Assembly: GCA_016793565.1 (NCBI GenBank) | Contig: JAEUMA010000403.1 | Coordinates: forward strand, 1-10,542 | Length of the DNA stretch: 10,542 nucleotides | Origin: Rhizobiaceae bacterium | GTDB lineage: Bacteria > Pseudomonadota > Alphaproteobacteria > Rhizobiales > Rhizobiaceae | Direction of reading: 5' to 3' | In this document: piece after piece, positions 1 through 5,682 of the stretch | Layout: each line of letters opens with the position of its first letter | Numbering within the stretch: position 1 is the first letter of the stretch | Translations under genes and position numbers: made by a program | Notes under the pieces: model-generated | Database searches by the model: none | What the model was told of the DNA's origin: nothing | What the model saw: the letters and a program-made list of their open reading frames with translations, nothing else

Positions 1-1291
1 AGCCGATCAGCAGTACCGCCAGGCCGCGATAGATCCAGGTGCTCCAGTCGGCGCCGACGAGCAGCGGCGGCAATATGGCGATCAGCGCGGCGACGACCAT
101 GACGCCGGGCGTATAATCTCTGGAAAAGCGGTCGATGAAGCGTTCGGTCGGCGCCTTGGATTCCTGTGCCTCCTCGACCAGCGCGATGATGCGGGAAATC
201 GTGTTGTCGGCCGCCGCGGCGGTGACGCGGATCCGCAGCACGCCCTCCTGGGTGACGGTGCCGGCGAAGACCTTGTCTCCGGCCTCCTTGCGCTTCGGCA
301 CGGATTCGCCCGTCACCGGGGCCTCGTCGACGGCGCTTTCGCCGGAAACGACCACGCCGTCCGCCGGCATCCTGTCGCCCGGACGCACGAGCACGACCAT
401 ATCGACGGCAAGGCTTTCTGCCGGCACGGTTTCCGTGGCGCCGTCCCGCTCCAAGATCGCCATCTTGGGCATCAGGCTGGCGAGTGCGCGGATGGACGCG
501 CGGGCGCGCCCGGTCGCAATGCCCTCGAGCAGTTCGCCTACGAGGAACAGAAAGACGACGACGGCTGCCTCTTCCGCGGCATTGATGAAAACCGCTCCGG
601 TCGCTGCCACAGTCATCAGGGTCTCGATCGTGAACGGGCTGCCATTTATCGCACCGAACAATGCGCGGCGCGCGATTGGAAACAGGCCGGCCGCCATGGC
701 GAACAGGAAGCCCCACGGCTGTGTCTGCGGAAACACCTGGGCGAGAACGAAAGCGGCGGCCAAAGCGATGCCACAGATGATGGTCAGCCGCGCTTTCGGC
801 GTTTTCCACCATGGGCCGTCCTGCGGCCCGTGGTCGTGGCCGTGCATGCCGTCGAGCGTGTGGCGCTCACGCGATTCCCCGGTCGACATAACGGCTCGGC
901 TGGCGACGGGCGCCTTGCCGTGACTGTCGCCGTGAGCGTGATCGTGAGCATGGTTTTGCGCGTGGTCATGCCGCCCATGATCGTGATGGTCATGATCGCA
1001 ACCGGGGCCGTGCTGGTGCCCGGCATGATTGTCCTGTTTCTCACCGGACGCCGGTGCGTCCGCGGCTGCGCCGATTGGTGCTGCCTTGTAGCCGAGAGAG
1101 CCGACCTTGCGCGCCAGCGCCGCGAGATCGACTTGGTCGCCGTGTTTGACGGTCATAGTGCCCGCGACCACAGAGACGGTGACGTCGTCGACATCGGGGA
1201 TGCGGCGAACCGCGGTGTCGATCTTCGCGGCGCAACTGGCGCAATCCATGCCCTCGACACGGAAGCGGGTCTGGCGTGCTGCAGCGGTCAT
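1..1291 (-). CDS. zntA: Heavy-metal P1B-type ATPase (Zn2+/Cd2+/Pb2+ exporter), N-terminal part, cut by window edge
   Basis: Pumps divalent soft metals from the cytoplasm using ATP. The ATG at 1291 follows AGGAG (1300-1304) by 8 nt, and 430 codons are open to the window edge. Seen in order: an HMA domain with GMDCASC (Cys17, Cys20); a His-rich linker (about residues 89-154, 18 His, many as HD/DH or HG); the first membrane pairs from about 168; a CPx-ATPase helix around IETLMTVAA (222-230); an actuator domain with RPGDRMPADG (303-312) and TGES (327-330); and a following membrane helix (about 396-412). The last readable residues are AVLLIG, and the next codon begins with T, exactly where the Cys-Pro-Cys transport motif is expected in this family. 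Asp before the first HMA cysteine is typical of the Zn/Cd/Pb branch (copper pumps have MTCxxC), so I infer Zn/Cd/Pb specificity. The phosphorylation (DKTG) and nucleotide-binding domains lie outside the window. Confidence 0.93.
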   Translation of the reverse strand, partial: MTAAARQTRFRVEGMDCASCAAKIDTAVRRIPDVDDVTVSVVAGTMTVKHGDQVDLAALARKVGSLGYKAAPIGAAADAPASGEKQDNHAGHQHGPGCDHDHHDHGRHDHAQNHAHDHAHGDSHGKAPVASRAVMSTGESRERHTLDGMHGHDHGPQDGPWWKTPKARLTIICGIALAAAFVLAQVFPQTQPWGFLFAMAAGLFPIARRALFGAINGSPFTIETLMTVAATGAVFINAAEEAAVVVFLFLVGELLEGIATGRARASIRALASLMPKMAILERDGATETVPAESLAVDMVVLVRPGDRMPADGVVVSGESAVDEAPVTGESVPKRKEAGDKVFAGTVTQEGVLRIRVTAAAADNTISRIIALVEEAQESKAPTERFIDRFSRDYTPGVMVVAALIAILPPLLVGADWSTWIYRGLAVLLIG

Positions 1292-1319
1292 TTTCGTCTC
1301 TCCTGTCTTGCAGGAGCAA

Positions 1320-1350
1320 TGTCTAGGACCTCTAGCAGCTAGAGGGTCAA
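1320..1350 (-). promoter_or_regulatory. MerR-family promoter/operator of the P-type ATPase gene
   Basis: Reading the minus strand, a -35 TTGACC (1345-1350) is separated by an over-long 19-bp spacer from a -10-like TAGACA (1320-1325). The spacer holds a perfect 17-nt palindrome, CCTCTAGC-A-GCTAGAGG (1329-1345). A 19-20 bp spacer filled by a dyad is the hallmark of promoters that MerR-type activators untwist, and the half-site resembles the CTCTATAG/CTAGAGGGT operators known for PbrR and CadR. The predicted transcript would start near 1313, leaving a leader of about 20 nt. The MerR-family gene at 5120-5536 is the only candidate regulator of that family in the window. Confidence 0.85.
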
Positions 1351-1402
1351 GGGCCGGTCTAGAAACTGGAAGCGATCGAAAAAGCAGTCCGGCCCTGACG
1401 CC

Positions 1403-1431
1403 TTGTCGATAAGTCCATGTAGGCGCATATT
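1403..1431 (+). promoter_or_regulatory. Weak sigma70-like promoter candidate
   Basis: TTGTCG (1403-1408) and CATATT (1426-1431) are separated by 17 bp; each matches the consensus at four of six positions. It lies just upstream of the doubtful plus-strand coding region at about 1469-1865 in an otherwise gene-poor stretch. No other support is visible, so this is only a candidate. Confidence 0.25.
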
Positions 1432-1529
1432 CGTTTATTGAAAGATTTTTTTACCGCAGCCCTCAAGAGTGCGAATAAACAGTATCGGTTCCGCCGAACG
1501 CGATTCTGGGCACTTTTCTCTGGTCGCGC

Positions 1530-1865
1530 TTGCTGGCGCGTGTCTTGCTGCCGCAAGCGCACCGACCGGGATTTTCCTGTGGTATTCAGATCAGACTGCG
1601 GCTCTTCTTCGTTTGCAATGACCGGACGGAGCCGACATATGTGGCTGAAGGCGACTACGATACTGAAACCCTGCGCCTCGGGCCGACTGCCGGCGATACG
1701 ACGACATTCGAGCTGGAGCACGACCATCCCTCGGTCACCACAACGGTATCGATCACAGCGCTAGCGGGCAGCGCCGTGATTGCGGAGCGTGAGCAAACCA
1801 AAGACGGCAAGTCGAACTGGACAACCCATTTCTGCCGTTTCGACGACGCCGGAACAGAAACCTGA
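1530..1865 (+). CDS. Hypothetical small protein, possibly a frameshifted secreted protein
   Basis: The open frame ends at TGA 1863-1865; its only start of this length is TTG at 1530, with no good ribosome site. From about residue 26 (FFVCNDRTEPTYVAEGDYD onward) the translation looks like real protein: acidic/Thr-rich, likely beta-strand composition, ending in FCRFDDAGTET, with codon use like the neighbours. The first 25 residues do not look like a natural N-terminus. A different frame starting at GTG 1469 encodes a convincing signal peptide (FSLVALAGACLAAASA) and then runs into a stop just after 1610. The simplest reading is one gene of about 390 bp broken by a frameshift between about 1555 and 1600. 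The VCN-x-T-x-x-P-x-YVA stretch faintly recalls DUF1036 proteins, but I do not claim that family. The gene converges on the ZIP gene with a 42-nt gap. Confidence 0.4.
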   Translation: MLARVLLPQAHRPGFSCGIQIRLRLFFVCNDRTEPTYVAEGDYDTETLRLGPTAGDTTTFELEHDHPSVTTTVSITALAGSAVIAEREQTKDGKSNWTTHFCRFDDAGTET

Positions 1866-1907
1866 CCCGGACGGTTTAAAGCCCGTAGCAATGAGAGCGA
1901 CGCGCGG

Positions 1908-3119
1908 TCAGATCTTCACCAGCATCGCCGTCAGGTACATGAAGCTGACACCTACCGCGAGGCCGGCGAGCACCGGTGGAGAGCCGACGGCGGCGACAAC
2001 GCCGCCTCGGGCTCGTGCAAGCAGCGCACCGACTTCGACGATGACCTGCATGATGGCGCCTGCGCCGATGGCGAGCGCCAGGGCCGACCACTGCGGCGCG
2101 TAGGCGAGACTGCCAAGCCAGATACCGGCGACGGCCGGCCCCCCGGCCAGTAGCGTCAGGGCCGCGAAGGACCAGAGCGGCGGACGCACCTTCAGGATCG
2201 GGGCCGCGATGCCGATGCCTTCGGTGATGTTGTGCAACGTGAACCCGATCACGAGAAAGGTGCCCAGCCCTGCCGCGCCCGCCGCGAAGGCGGCGCCGAT
2301 GGCCAATCCCTCGCCGAGATTGTGCAGCCCGATGCCAAGCGCAATGTAGGCCGCAAGCGCCAGGCCGGAGGGACGGCCGCGCCTTCGCGACACCGCCATC
2401 AGCAGCAGAAAACTGGCGGCCGCCGTCAGCACGACCATCGCCTGACCCTGGAAGATGGCGGCGGCCTGTGCGGCGAACTCGAAGGAATCTTCCAGGGTGT
2501 CGACGATCAGGAATCCGAGCAGACCGATGGTCATGGCCAGCAGAAAGTCCATGGTCGCCGGGCCGGCGCCGCGCAGCGCCGGGTAGAACATCAACCCGAC
2601 TGCGACCGGCAGGATGCCGACGAAGGCGCCGAGAATCGCCTGCGACACGAGATTACCTGACGTGACGGACGGTGTAGCGACGGCAACCGGGATAGGGTGA
2701 TCGAACGTTGCGCCGGTGTTGGTGACGAAGGTGACGAGGTGGGCCTCTCCCGTCACCCACGGGAATGGCAGGCTGACCCACGCCGTCTCACCCCTTGCGA
2801 TCGGTCCGGAAGGTTCCTGCACAAACTCCCAATAGGCGGCATCGACCTGAACCTGCGCGATCGTCATAGGCTCGGAGCCGCCGGCGCGGAACAGCAGGCG
2901 TAGCCCGTTGTGATCGAGGATCGTGCGCTCGACGGTCAGGGATTCTACCGGCGGCGCGCCATTGTCGAAGCGGGCGAGAGGATTGGTGGCGATTAGCCAC
3001 CAGACGGCGGCAGCCAGCACCGCAAGCGGCAGGATCACCCAGACCGCGGTCAACCAATGTGAACTTCTCGGCGCGGTCACCAAGGCAGGATCGGAGGTGC
3101 TGATGGGGCCGTCGTTCAT
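1908..3119 (-). CDS. ZIP family metal transporter with N-terminal periplasmic domain
   Basis: A 403-residue inner-membrane protein expected to import divalent metal (Zn, Fe or Mn). The start ATG at 3119 overlaps the stop of the upstream oxidase as ATGA, which indicates translational coupling; the same frame stays open upstream only because of the oxidase gene. An N-terminal membrane anchor (about residues 23-44) precedes a soluble stretch of about 100 residues (about 55-150) rich in alternating hydrophobic residues and likely beta-folded. A multi-helix ZIP core (about 158-403) follows. The ZIP signatures are HNLGEG (His266, Asn267, Glu270) and HNITEG (His296, Asn297, Glu300), the paired binuclear-site helices of the family. 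An acidic stretch VDTLEDSFE (206-214) lies in the second core helix. Bacterial ZIPs such as ZupT are about 250-270 residues and lack the N-terminal domain. Pairing with the oxidase and MntR suggests manganese or iron, but the substrate is inferred. Confidence 0.9.
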   Translation of the reverse strand: MNDGPISTSDPALVTAPRSSHWLTAVWVILPLAVLAAAVWWLIATNPLARFDNGAPPVESLTVERTILDHNGLRLLFRAGGSEPMTIAQVQVDAAYWEFVQEPSGPIARGETAWVSLPFPWVTGEAHLVTFVTNTGATFDHPIPVAVATPSVTSGNLVSQAILGAFVGILPVAVGLMFYPALRGAGPATMDFLLAMTIGLLGFLIVDTLEDSFEFAAQAAAIFQGQAMVVLTAAASFLLLMAVSRRRGRPSGLALAAYIALGIGLHNLGEGLAIGAAFAAGAAGLGTFLVIGFTLHNITEGIGIAAPILKVRPPLWSFAALTLLAGGPAVAGIWLGSLAYAPQWSALALAIGAGAIMQVIVEVGALLARARGGVVAAVGSPPVLAGLAVGVSFMYLTAMLVKI

Positions 3120-4231
3120 GACACCGCCTCGACGACATCGAACATCCCCATCCAGCCGAGCTCGGTGAATTCCGACTGGTGGGCGTGGAACATGTAGAGG
3201 CCCAGCTCGTGGTCGGCGAAGGTGAACTCCAGAATGCCCCGCTGCGCCTGGCACTGCATGATGACGTCGACGGTCTTCAGCGTCGGTGTGAGGGTAGTGC
3301 CCTGATCGTAATAGTCGAAGAAGTTCGCATGCAGATGGAAAGAATTGATCGGGTCGAACTCGGTGATGTTCACTAGGTAGACGCGCACCGGACGGTGCTT
3401 CTCGATCCTGATCGGTTTCTTGGCGTAGCAATGCGCGATCGTGTTGCAGGCATAGAACTCGTTCTCGCCGTCGAAGGTGGTGTCGAAGGCGTTCATCACC
3501 ATGGCAAGCTCCTGCCAGCGGGCATTCTCCGCCGTTCCGAGCAAGCGGGACTGCGCCACCGCGTCGAAGTCGGGATGGCGGGCTGGGTCCGGATCGACGA
3601 CGAATAGCCCGTACATACCCTTGTGGATATGACGCGCCAGGGGAAGTGCGTGGCAATGATAGAGGTGGCAGCCGAAGGGCTTCGCCTCGAACTCGTACAC
3701 GAACTCCTCGCCGGGCCCGATCAACCCCGCGCCGGGAACGCCGTCCATGCGCGCGGCATGGATTCCGTGAAAATGCATCGAGTGCGGGTGGGAACCGTAG
3801 TTGCGGAAGACGATGCGCAGCTGCTCGCCCTCGACCGCCCTCAGAGCCGGACCCGGGACCCGCCCATTGAAGGTCCAGGCTGGGAACATCACGCCTGGCG
3901 CAATCTCGATCTCCTTGTCTTCGGCCGTGACTTCGAAGGTCCTCAGGCGGCGGCCGTCGGGCAAAGTTGAAACTGTGCCGGTGTCCCAGTCCGTCAGCAT
4001 CGCGGTCGGATCAAAACCGTTTCGCGCGTCGTCGACATCGCCGACGGTGATCATCGCCCCGTGAGCGATACGATGGGGTGCAGCTTGGTCCGGGGCTGTC
4101 GAGTTCGCCACATGTCCAACTGGGTGCGTTGTCTGCCCGAGCGCGGAACGCGCGCTCAGAGCGGCCCCTCCCGCAGCGAGCAGCCCCGCGCCGAGCAGCC
4201 CGCGGCGTTTGAGATCGAAAGCCTTGTTCAT
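3116..4231 (-). CDS. Two-domain multicopper oxidase, Tat-exported
   Basis: A 371-residue periplasmic oxidase. Start ATG 4231 is chosen because AGGGGAG lies just upstream and the N-terminus LKRRGLLGAGLLAAGG is a twin-arginine signal ending near ALGQ (residue 33); a longer frame to 4267 has no such support. Two cupredoxin domains are visible. Domain 1 has HFH (His153, His155) and HCH (His192, Cys193, His194), with His201 and Met206 completing a type 1 copper site. Domain 2 has HLH (His299, His301) and HAH (His349, His351) with no cysteine, so no type 1 copper there. The eight His residues are those needed for a trinuclear cluster at the domain/subunit interface. This is the trimeric two-domain oxidase class with type 1 copper only in domain 1, as in the Nitrosomonas enzyme. 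The substrate (Fe2+, Mn2+, Cu+ or organic) is unknown. It is first in an operon with the ZIP transporter. Confidence 0.93.
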   Translation of the reverse strand: MNKAFDLKRRGLLGAGLLAAGGAALSARSALGQTTHPVGHVANSTAPDQAAPHRIAHGAMITVGDVDDARNGFDPTAMLTDWDTGTVSTLPDGRRLRTFEVTAEDKEIEIAPGVMFPAWTFNGRVPGPALRAVEGEQLRIVFRNYGSHPHSMHFHGIHAARMDGVPGAGLIGPGEEFVYEFEAKPFGCHLYHCHALPLARHIHKGMYGLFVVDPDPARHPDFDAVAQSRLLGTAENARWQELAMVMNAFDTTFDGENEFYACNTIAHCYAKKPIRIEKHRPVRVYLVNITEFDPINSFHLHANFFDYYDQGTTLTPTLKTVDVIMQCQAQRGILEFTFADHELGLYMFHAHQSEFTELGWMGMFDVVEAVS

Positions 4232-4233
4232 AA

Positions 4234-4266
4234 TGCTCCCCTTAGCAAATGCAAATAAGGGGAGCA
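4234..4266 (-). promoter_or_regulatory. Leader hairpin that sequesters the multicopper oxidase ribosome-binding site
   Basis: In the minus-strand transcript, TGCTCCCCTTA (4266-4256) and TAAGGGGAGCA (4244-4234) form a perfect 11-bp stem with an 11-nt loop (4255-4245). The oxidase Shine-Dalgarno AAGGGGAG (4243-4236) lies wholly in the 3' arm, and the AUG starts 2 nt after the stem. A closed stem should block initiation. There is no U-tract, so it is not a terminator. It could be an RNA switch, a thermometer or a protein-bound leader; the same dyad could alternatively be a DNA operator. Confidence 0.7.
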
Positions 4267-4279
4267 CATTCTTTAAAAG

Positions 4280-4293
4280 ATAGCAATGGCTAT
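4280..4293. promoter_or_regulatory. MntR box 1 (oxidase side)
   Basis: ATAGC-AATG-GCTAT is a perfect 5-bp inverted repeat with a 4-bp centre, the core of the enterobacterial MntR operator (ATAGC-N4-GCTAT). It lies about 50 bp upstream of the oxidase start codon, where the oxidase promoter should be. Occupancy by Mn-MntR would repress oxidase-ZIP transcription. It lies between the two divergent genes, one of which encodes MntR itself. Confidence 0.85.
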
Positions 4294-4342
4294 ATATCTC
4301 AAACGGTTTTGAAGCTGTGGTGACACCCCATGTGGAATAACA

Positions 4343-4360
4343 TATAGCTACGGCTATAAT
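4343..4360. promoter_or_regulatory. MntR box 2 overlapping a TATAAT -10 element of mntR
   Basis: TATAGC-TACG-GCTATA (4343-4358) is a perfect 6-bp inverted repeat with a 4-bp centre, the same core as box 1. Its right arm runs into TATAAT (4355-4360), a consensus -10 hexamer pointing at mntR, about 30 bp before the ATG. No strong -35 hexamer is seen (best is TGTGGA at 4331-4336, 18-bp spacer). Binding here would cover the mntR promoter, so autoregulation is expected. The two box centres are 64 bp apart, about six helical turns. Confidence 0.82.
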
Positions 4361-4389
4361 TTCTTCTTCAGAGCAAAGAAGCGGGTCCG

Positions 4390-4854
4390 ATGATCGATCG
4401 AACGGCTAGCACCGACATGTCTCCCATTTTGGTCGATGCAGACACCCAGGTCGAAAGCTTTCGGCAGACCCGGAGCAACCGCCGCACAGAGCTGGTCGAG
4501 GATTATGTGGAGCTTATCGCGGACCTAATCGACCATGACGGCGAGGCTCGGCAGGTCGACATCGCCTCGAGGCTCGGCGTTGCACAGCCGACGGTCGCCA
4601 AGATGCTGAAACGGCTGGCCACCGATGGCCTGATCCAGCGCCGTCCCTATCGCGGCGTGTTTCTCACTGAGGAGGGGAAGGAACTGGCCCGCGTCAGCCG
4701 AGAGCGGCACCAGGTGGTGGAATCGTTCCTTTGCGCATTGGGCATCAGTGCGGAAACCGCACGCATCGACGCCGAGGGCATCGAACATCACGTCAGCGCC
4801 GAGACGCTCGAAGCGTTCCGGTCGTTTCTGCGGCGAGAGATGTCGGCGACCTGA
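4390..4854 (+). CDS. mntR: Manganese-responsive transcriptional regulator MntR (DtxR/MntR family)
   Basis: A 154-residue cytoplasmic Mn2+-sensing repressor. The N-terminal tail (about 1-33) is like that of E. coli MntR, followed by the metal helix (EDYVELIADLI), a winged helix-turn-helix (about 53-95; GVAQPTVAKMLKRL is the recognition region) and a dimerisation domain. The six manganese ligands known from Bacillus MntR are all present with identical spacing: Asp38, Glu41, His107, Glu129, Glu132 and His133 (the last three in DAEGIEHHVS). The FeoA-like third domain of DtxR is absent, as expected for MntR. The start ATG 4390 has only a weak ribosome site; ATG 4417 is the alternative. The gene is divergent from the oxidase-ZIP operon, with two MntR boxes between them, so it most likely represses that operon and itself when Mn is sufficient. 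Confidence 0.95.
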   Translation: MIDRTASTDMSPILVDADTQVESFRQTRSNRRTELVEDYVELIADLIDHDGEARQVDIASRLGVAQPTVAKMLKRLATDGLIQRRPYRGVFLTEEGKELARVSRERHQVVESFLCALGISAETARIDAEGIEHHVSAETLEAFRSFLRREMSAT

Positions 4855-5027
4855 TCCGGGACAATCTGAATGACCTCGTCATGAACTGGGATGGGACGAA
4901 GTACGAGTTCCTGAAGCGGCACTCGACAGGCCATACCGGGCACTGGTGACGATAAGCGAGAAGGCCGCGCCGCTGGTGGGCTTACTTCGCTGACGAAAGC
5001 AAGCTCATCGTCCGACCTTTCTGCCAA

Positions 5028-5060
5028 GTGCCAACCCGTCTCTGTAGCCTTTGTTGGCAC
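5028..5060. terminator. Possible hairpin between the convergent mntR and merR-type genes
   Basis: GTGCCAAC (5028-5035) and GTTGGCAC (5053-5060) form a perfect 8-bp stem with a 17-nt loop in the gap between the two convergent genes. No T-tract follows on either strand, so a factor-independent terminator is doubtful. The rest of the gap 4855-5119 shows no supported gene; a plus-strand frame to 4949 is open but has no start or ribosome site of its own. Confidence 0.25.
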
Positions 5061-5119
5061 ACAACGATCCGGCCGAATGCTCGCCGGCTGCCGCATGCGA
5101 TCCGCCACGTCGAAGAGTG

Positions 5120-5536
5120 TCAGTGATCGCTGCGGCAGAGATCGTGGTTCGCCAGCGACTCGATCACATAGCAATCCTTGACGTGGTCGCCGTCGCAGCG
5201 TGTGGTGATGCGGTCGAGTTCCTTCTCGAGGAGCCGAAGTTTGGCGATCTTGTCCCGCACCATCTGCAACTGTCGGTCGGCGATGTCGTGAGCATCGGCG
5301 CACGGGCTTTCAGGATGGGCATTCAATGCGAGAAGCTCTCGGATGGCCTCGATCGTGAAGCCGAGGTCGCGCGCATGCTTGATGAAGCAGAGACGCTCGC
5401 GATCACGGCTTTCGTAGCGACGTTGGTTACCCTCTGACCGCTCCGCTTCCGCCATCAAACCCATTTGCTCATAGTAGCGGATGGTCGGAACCTTAACACC
5501 GGTGTCGCGCGACAGATCTCCGATAGTCAGCATCAT
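5120..5536 (-). CDS. MerR family divalent-metal-responsive regulator (ZntR/CadR/PbrR-like)
   Basis: A 138-residue DNA-binding metal sensor (137 if the second of two adjacent ATGs, at 5533, is used; that start is better spaced from GGAGG). The N-terminal winged HTH has the MerR signature TIGDLSRDTGVKVPTIRYYE and then GNQRRY. A dimerisation helix (about 81-112) precedes the metal loop. Cys79, Cys114, His118 and Cys122 match the sensing residues of ZntR-type proteins. Cys79 at the start of the dimerisation helix marks divalent-metal sensors; Cu+ sensors such as CueR have serine there. The extra C-terminal Cys134 and His138 resemble the Cys/His tails of CadR-type regulators. I infer that it activates the ATPase promoter at 1320-1350, although that gene is about 3.8 kb away. 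Its own upstream region has only a short CTCTAGAG palindrome (about 5552-5559), which may be a degenerate operator. Confidence 0.9.
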   Translation of the reverse strand: MMLTIGDLSRDTGVKVPTIRYYEQMGLMAEAERSEGNQRRYESRDRERLCFIKHARDLGFTIEAIRELLALNAHPESPCADAHDIADRQLQMVRDKIAKLRLLEKELDRITTRCDGDHVKDCYVIESLANHDLCRSDH

Positions 5537-5682
5537 TTCCTCCAGTCTCTAGAGCTACTATGCCGAAAAACCTACCTCTCGGAACGTGCCTATTTGCCGC
5601 ACGGCTTACCGATCACGCACCACACCCATTGCCAAGAAAGCGGCTAAACTGTCTCGGCGTCGGTAGAGGAGGGGCCGGAACT

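Noticed and set aside
135..923. Long plus-strand open frame opposite the ATPase gene
   Set aside because: The translation is rich in Ser/Thr/Arg/Ala without domain features, and it lies antisense to a clear P-type ATPase reading. It is a by-product of GC-rich codon use.
1354..1397. GGGCCGG and CCGGCCC inverted repeat
   Set aside because: 7-bp arms about 30 nt apart, no T-tract and no gene end to serve; not a convincing terminator.
2232..2660. Plus-strand open frame opposite the ZIP core
   Set aside because: A Gln/Arg/Gly-rich translation antisense to conserved ZIP helices; no ribosome site or domain.
3120..3656. N-terminal extension of the ZIP reading frame to 582 residues
   Set aside because: This part is an alternative frame of the multicopper oxidase gene, Arg/Pro-rich with no domain. 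The ATGA overlap at 3116-3119 gives the natural start.
4788..5303. Minus-strand open frame of about 170 residues between mntR and the MerR-type gene
   Set aside because: It overlaps the ends of both well-supported genes and is Arg/Pro/His-rich with no recognisable features.
5549..5564. CTCTAGAG palindrome upstream of the MerR-type gene as a full MerR operator
   Set aside because: It shares the CTCTAG half-site with the ATPase operator, but the second half and properly placed -35/-10 elements with a 19-20 bp spacer are missing on both strands.
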